5,501 bases of DNA from an uncultured Spirochaetaceae bacterium (lineage in GTDB: Bacteria > Spirochaetota > Spirochaetia > Treponematales > Treponemataceae): positions 1-5,501 of the forward strand of contig CACXDK010000085.1 in assembly GCA_902766345.1 (NCBI GenBank), in the 5' to 3' direction. The notes beneath the pieces were generated by a model. It searched no databases and had not been told where the DNA came from. It was given only the letters and a program-made list of their open reading frames with translations. Position numbers and translations under genes: made by a program. Numbering within the stretch: position 1 is the first letter of the stretch; every line of letters begins with the position of its first letter. Positions 4,882 through 5,501 of this stretch are shown here, piece by piece.

Positions 4882-5501
4882 ATGATTACATTCTGGCAGC
4901 AGGAACGCGGTAGATTAATAGAAAAATATGAAGATGAGTTGAATCCAGCTCTTAATACTTGGGTAGATGCTCGTTGTGTAACGAGTGATGATGTTGATGA
5001 ACTGCAAACCAAGTTTCATATTGATCCAGAAAACATTCTTGATATTCTTGACCCTGATGAACTTTCGCGTATAGAAAAAAACGAAGGGGACGATTTTAGT
5101 TACATTCTTACAATTCTAAGACTTCCTGTGTTTTCTCCTAGCGATGATATAAGTTATTTTTGTACGCCGCTTGGTATTATAATGACGGGTAAGTTCTTCA
5201 TCACAATCTGCTGGACAGATTGTGAAGTTTTGAAAGATTTTGCTGCAAACAGAATAAAAGAACTGTCGCTTAACGATTTTACAGCATTTACAATTCGTTT
5301 CCTGTCTCGTGCTGATACTACATTTCTTCGTTATCTTAAAGAGTTAAATCGCCGTGCAGTTACTATACAGAATGAAATGTTCCGTTCTGTTGAAAATCAG
5401 GAATTTCTTCAACTGTTGAATATACAGAAATCGCTTGTATACTTTGAAACCTCGCTTAAAAGTAATCAGCTTTTGCTTGAAAAGCTTCGTAAGACAAGAA
5501 T
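4882..5501 (+). CDS. corA: CorA-family Mg2+/divalent cation channel, 3' end missing
   Basis: Homopentameric inner-membrane channel family that carries Mg2+ (some members Co2+, Ni2+ or Zn2+) into the cell. Only the N-terminal 206 codons are present, against about 310-320 in the family. The two membrane helices and the GMN selectivity motif lie beyond the window. What is visible is the cytoplasmic domain: an acidic turn with DPDELSRIE (57-65), a strand region YILTILRLPVF, TPLGIIMTGKFFITICWTD (95-113), and then a long helix from about 133 onward. That helix contains the family-typical FLRYLKELNRR, NQEFLQLLNIQKSLVYFETSLKSN (172-195) and LLEKLRK. Start: ATG at 4882, with in-frame TAA at 4867 and a weak GGGA 7 bases upstream; TTG at 4876 is less likely. 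Expression is probably controlled in the unusual leader at 4737-4820. Confidence 0.93.
   Translation, partial: MITFWQQERGRLIEKYEDELNPALNTWVDARCVTSDDVDELQTKFHIDPENILDILDPDELSRIEKNEGDDFSYILTILRLPVFSPSDDISYFCTPLGIIMTGKFFITICWTDCEVLKDFAANRIKELSLNDFTAFTIRFLSRADTTFLRYLKELNRRAVTIQNEMFRSVENQEFLQLLNIQKSLVYFETSLKSNQLLLEKLRKTR

Overview
The window looks like ordinary chromosome from a low-GC bacterium, most likely a Treponema-type spirochete. The basis is AT-rich intergenic DNA, strong AAGGAG-type ribosome binding sites, and an SSB whose N-terminus (MNSLNQIILEGN) and QNRW/GKSHSK stretch resemble treponemal SSBs as I recall them. No database search was possible, so the genus is an inference. There are no signs of mobile elements, CRISPR arrays, tRNAs or rRNAs, and no gene-free stretch exceeds about 185 bases.

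Layout. Bases 1-2160 (+) hold a U32-family protein of the RlhA/TrhP/UbiU type, probably an RNA-hydroxylating Fe-S enzyme. Its first ~70-80 codons lie before the window. It converges, with a 2-base gap, on ssb (2163-2612, -). Each of these two genes appears to carry its transcription terminator inside the 3' coding end of the other. The 152-base divergent region 2613-2764 holds the ssb ribosome binding site, a perfect 18-bp palindrome touching it, a perfect 26-bp A/T-only palindrome, and a good sigma-70 promoter for the rightward gene. That promoter lies so close to the ATG that the mRNA is predicted to be leaderless or nearly so.

Bases 2765-4699 (+) encode a 644-residue protein that I do not recognise. 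It has a hydrophobic segment followed by a very basic stretch about three quarters of the way along. After a weak terminator come 182 bases leading to a CorA-family divalent-cation channel gene (4882 onward, cut by the window end before its membrane helices).

The corA leader is the most interesting part. It has a near-perfect Shine-Dalgarno and a GTG-started 29-codon small ORF. A long-range 12-bp stem would bury both that Shine-Dalgarno and that start codon. A second possible pairing lies between the small ORF and the weak Shine-Dalgarno of corA. This resembles in principle, but not in sequence, the leader-peptide control known for Mg2+ transporter genes (corA/corL, mgtA/mgtL). No known Mg2+ riboswitch is recognisable.

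The genes do not form one pathway. They are a translation/RNA-modification enzyme, a replication/repair protein, an unknown protein and an ion transporter, in at least three transcription units.
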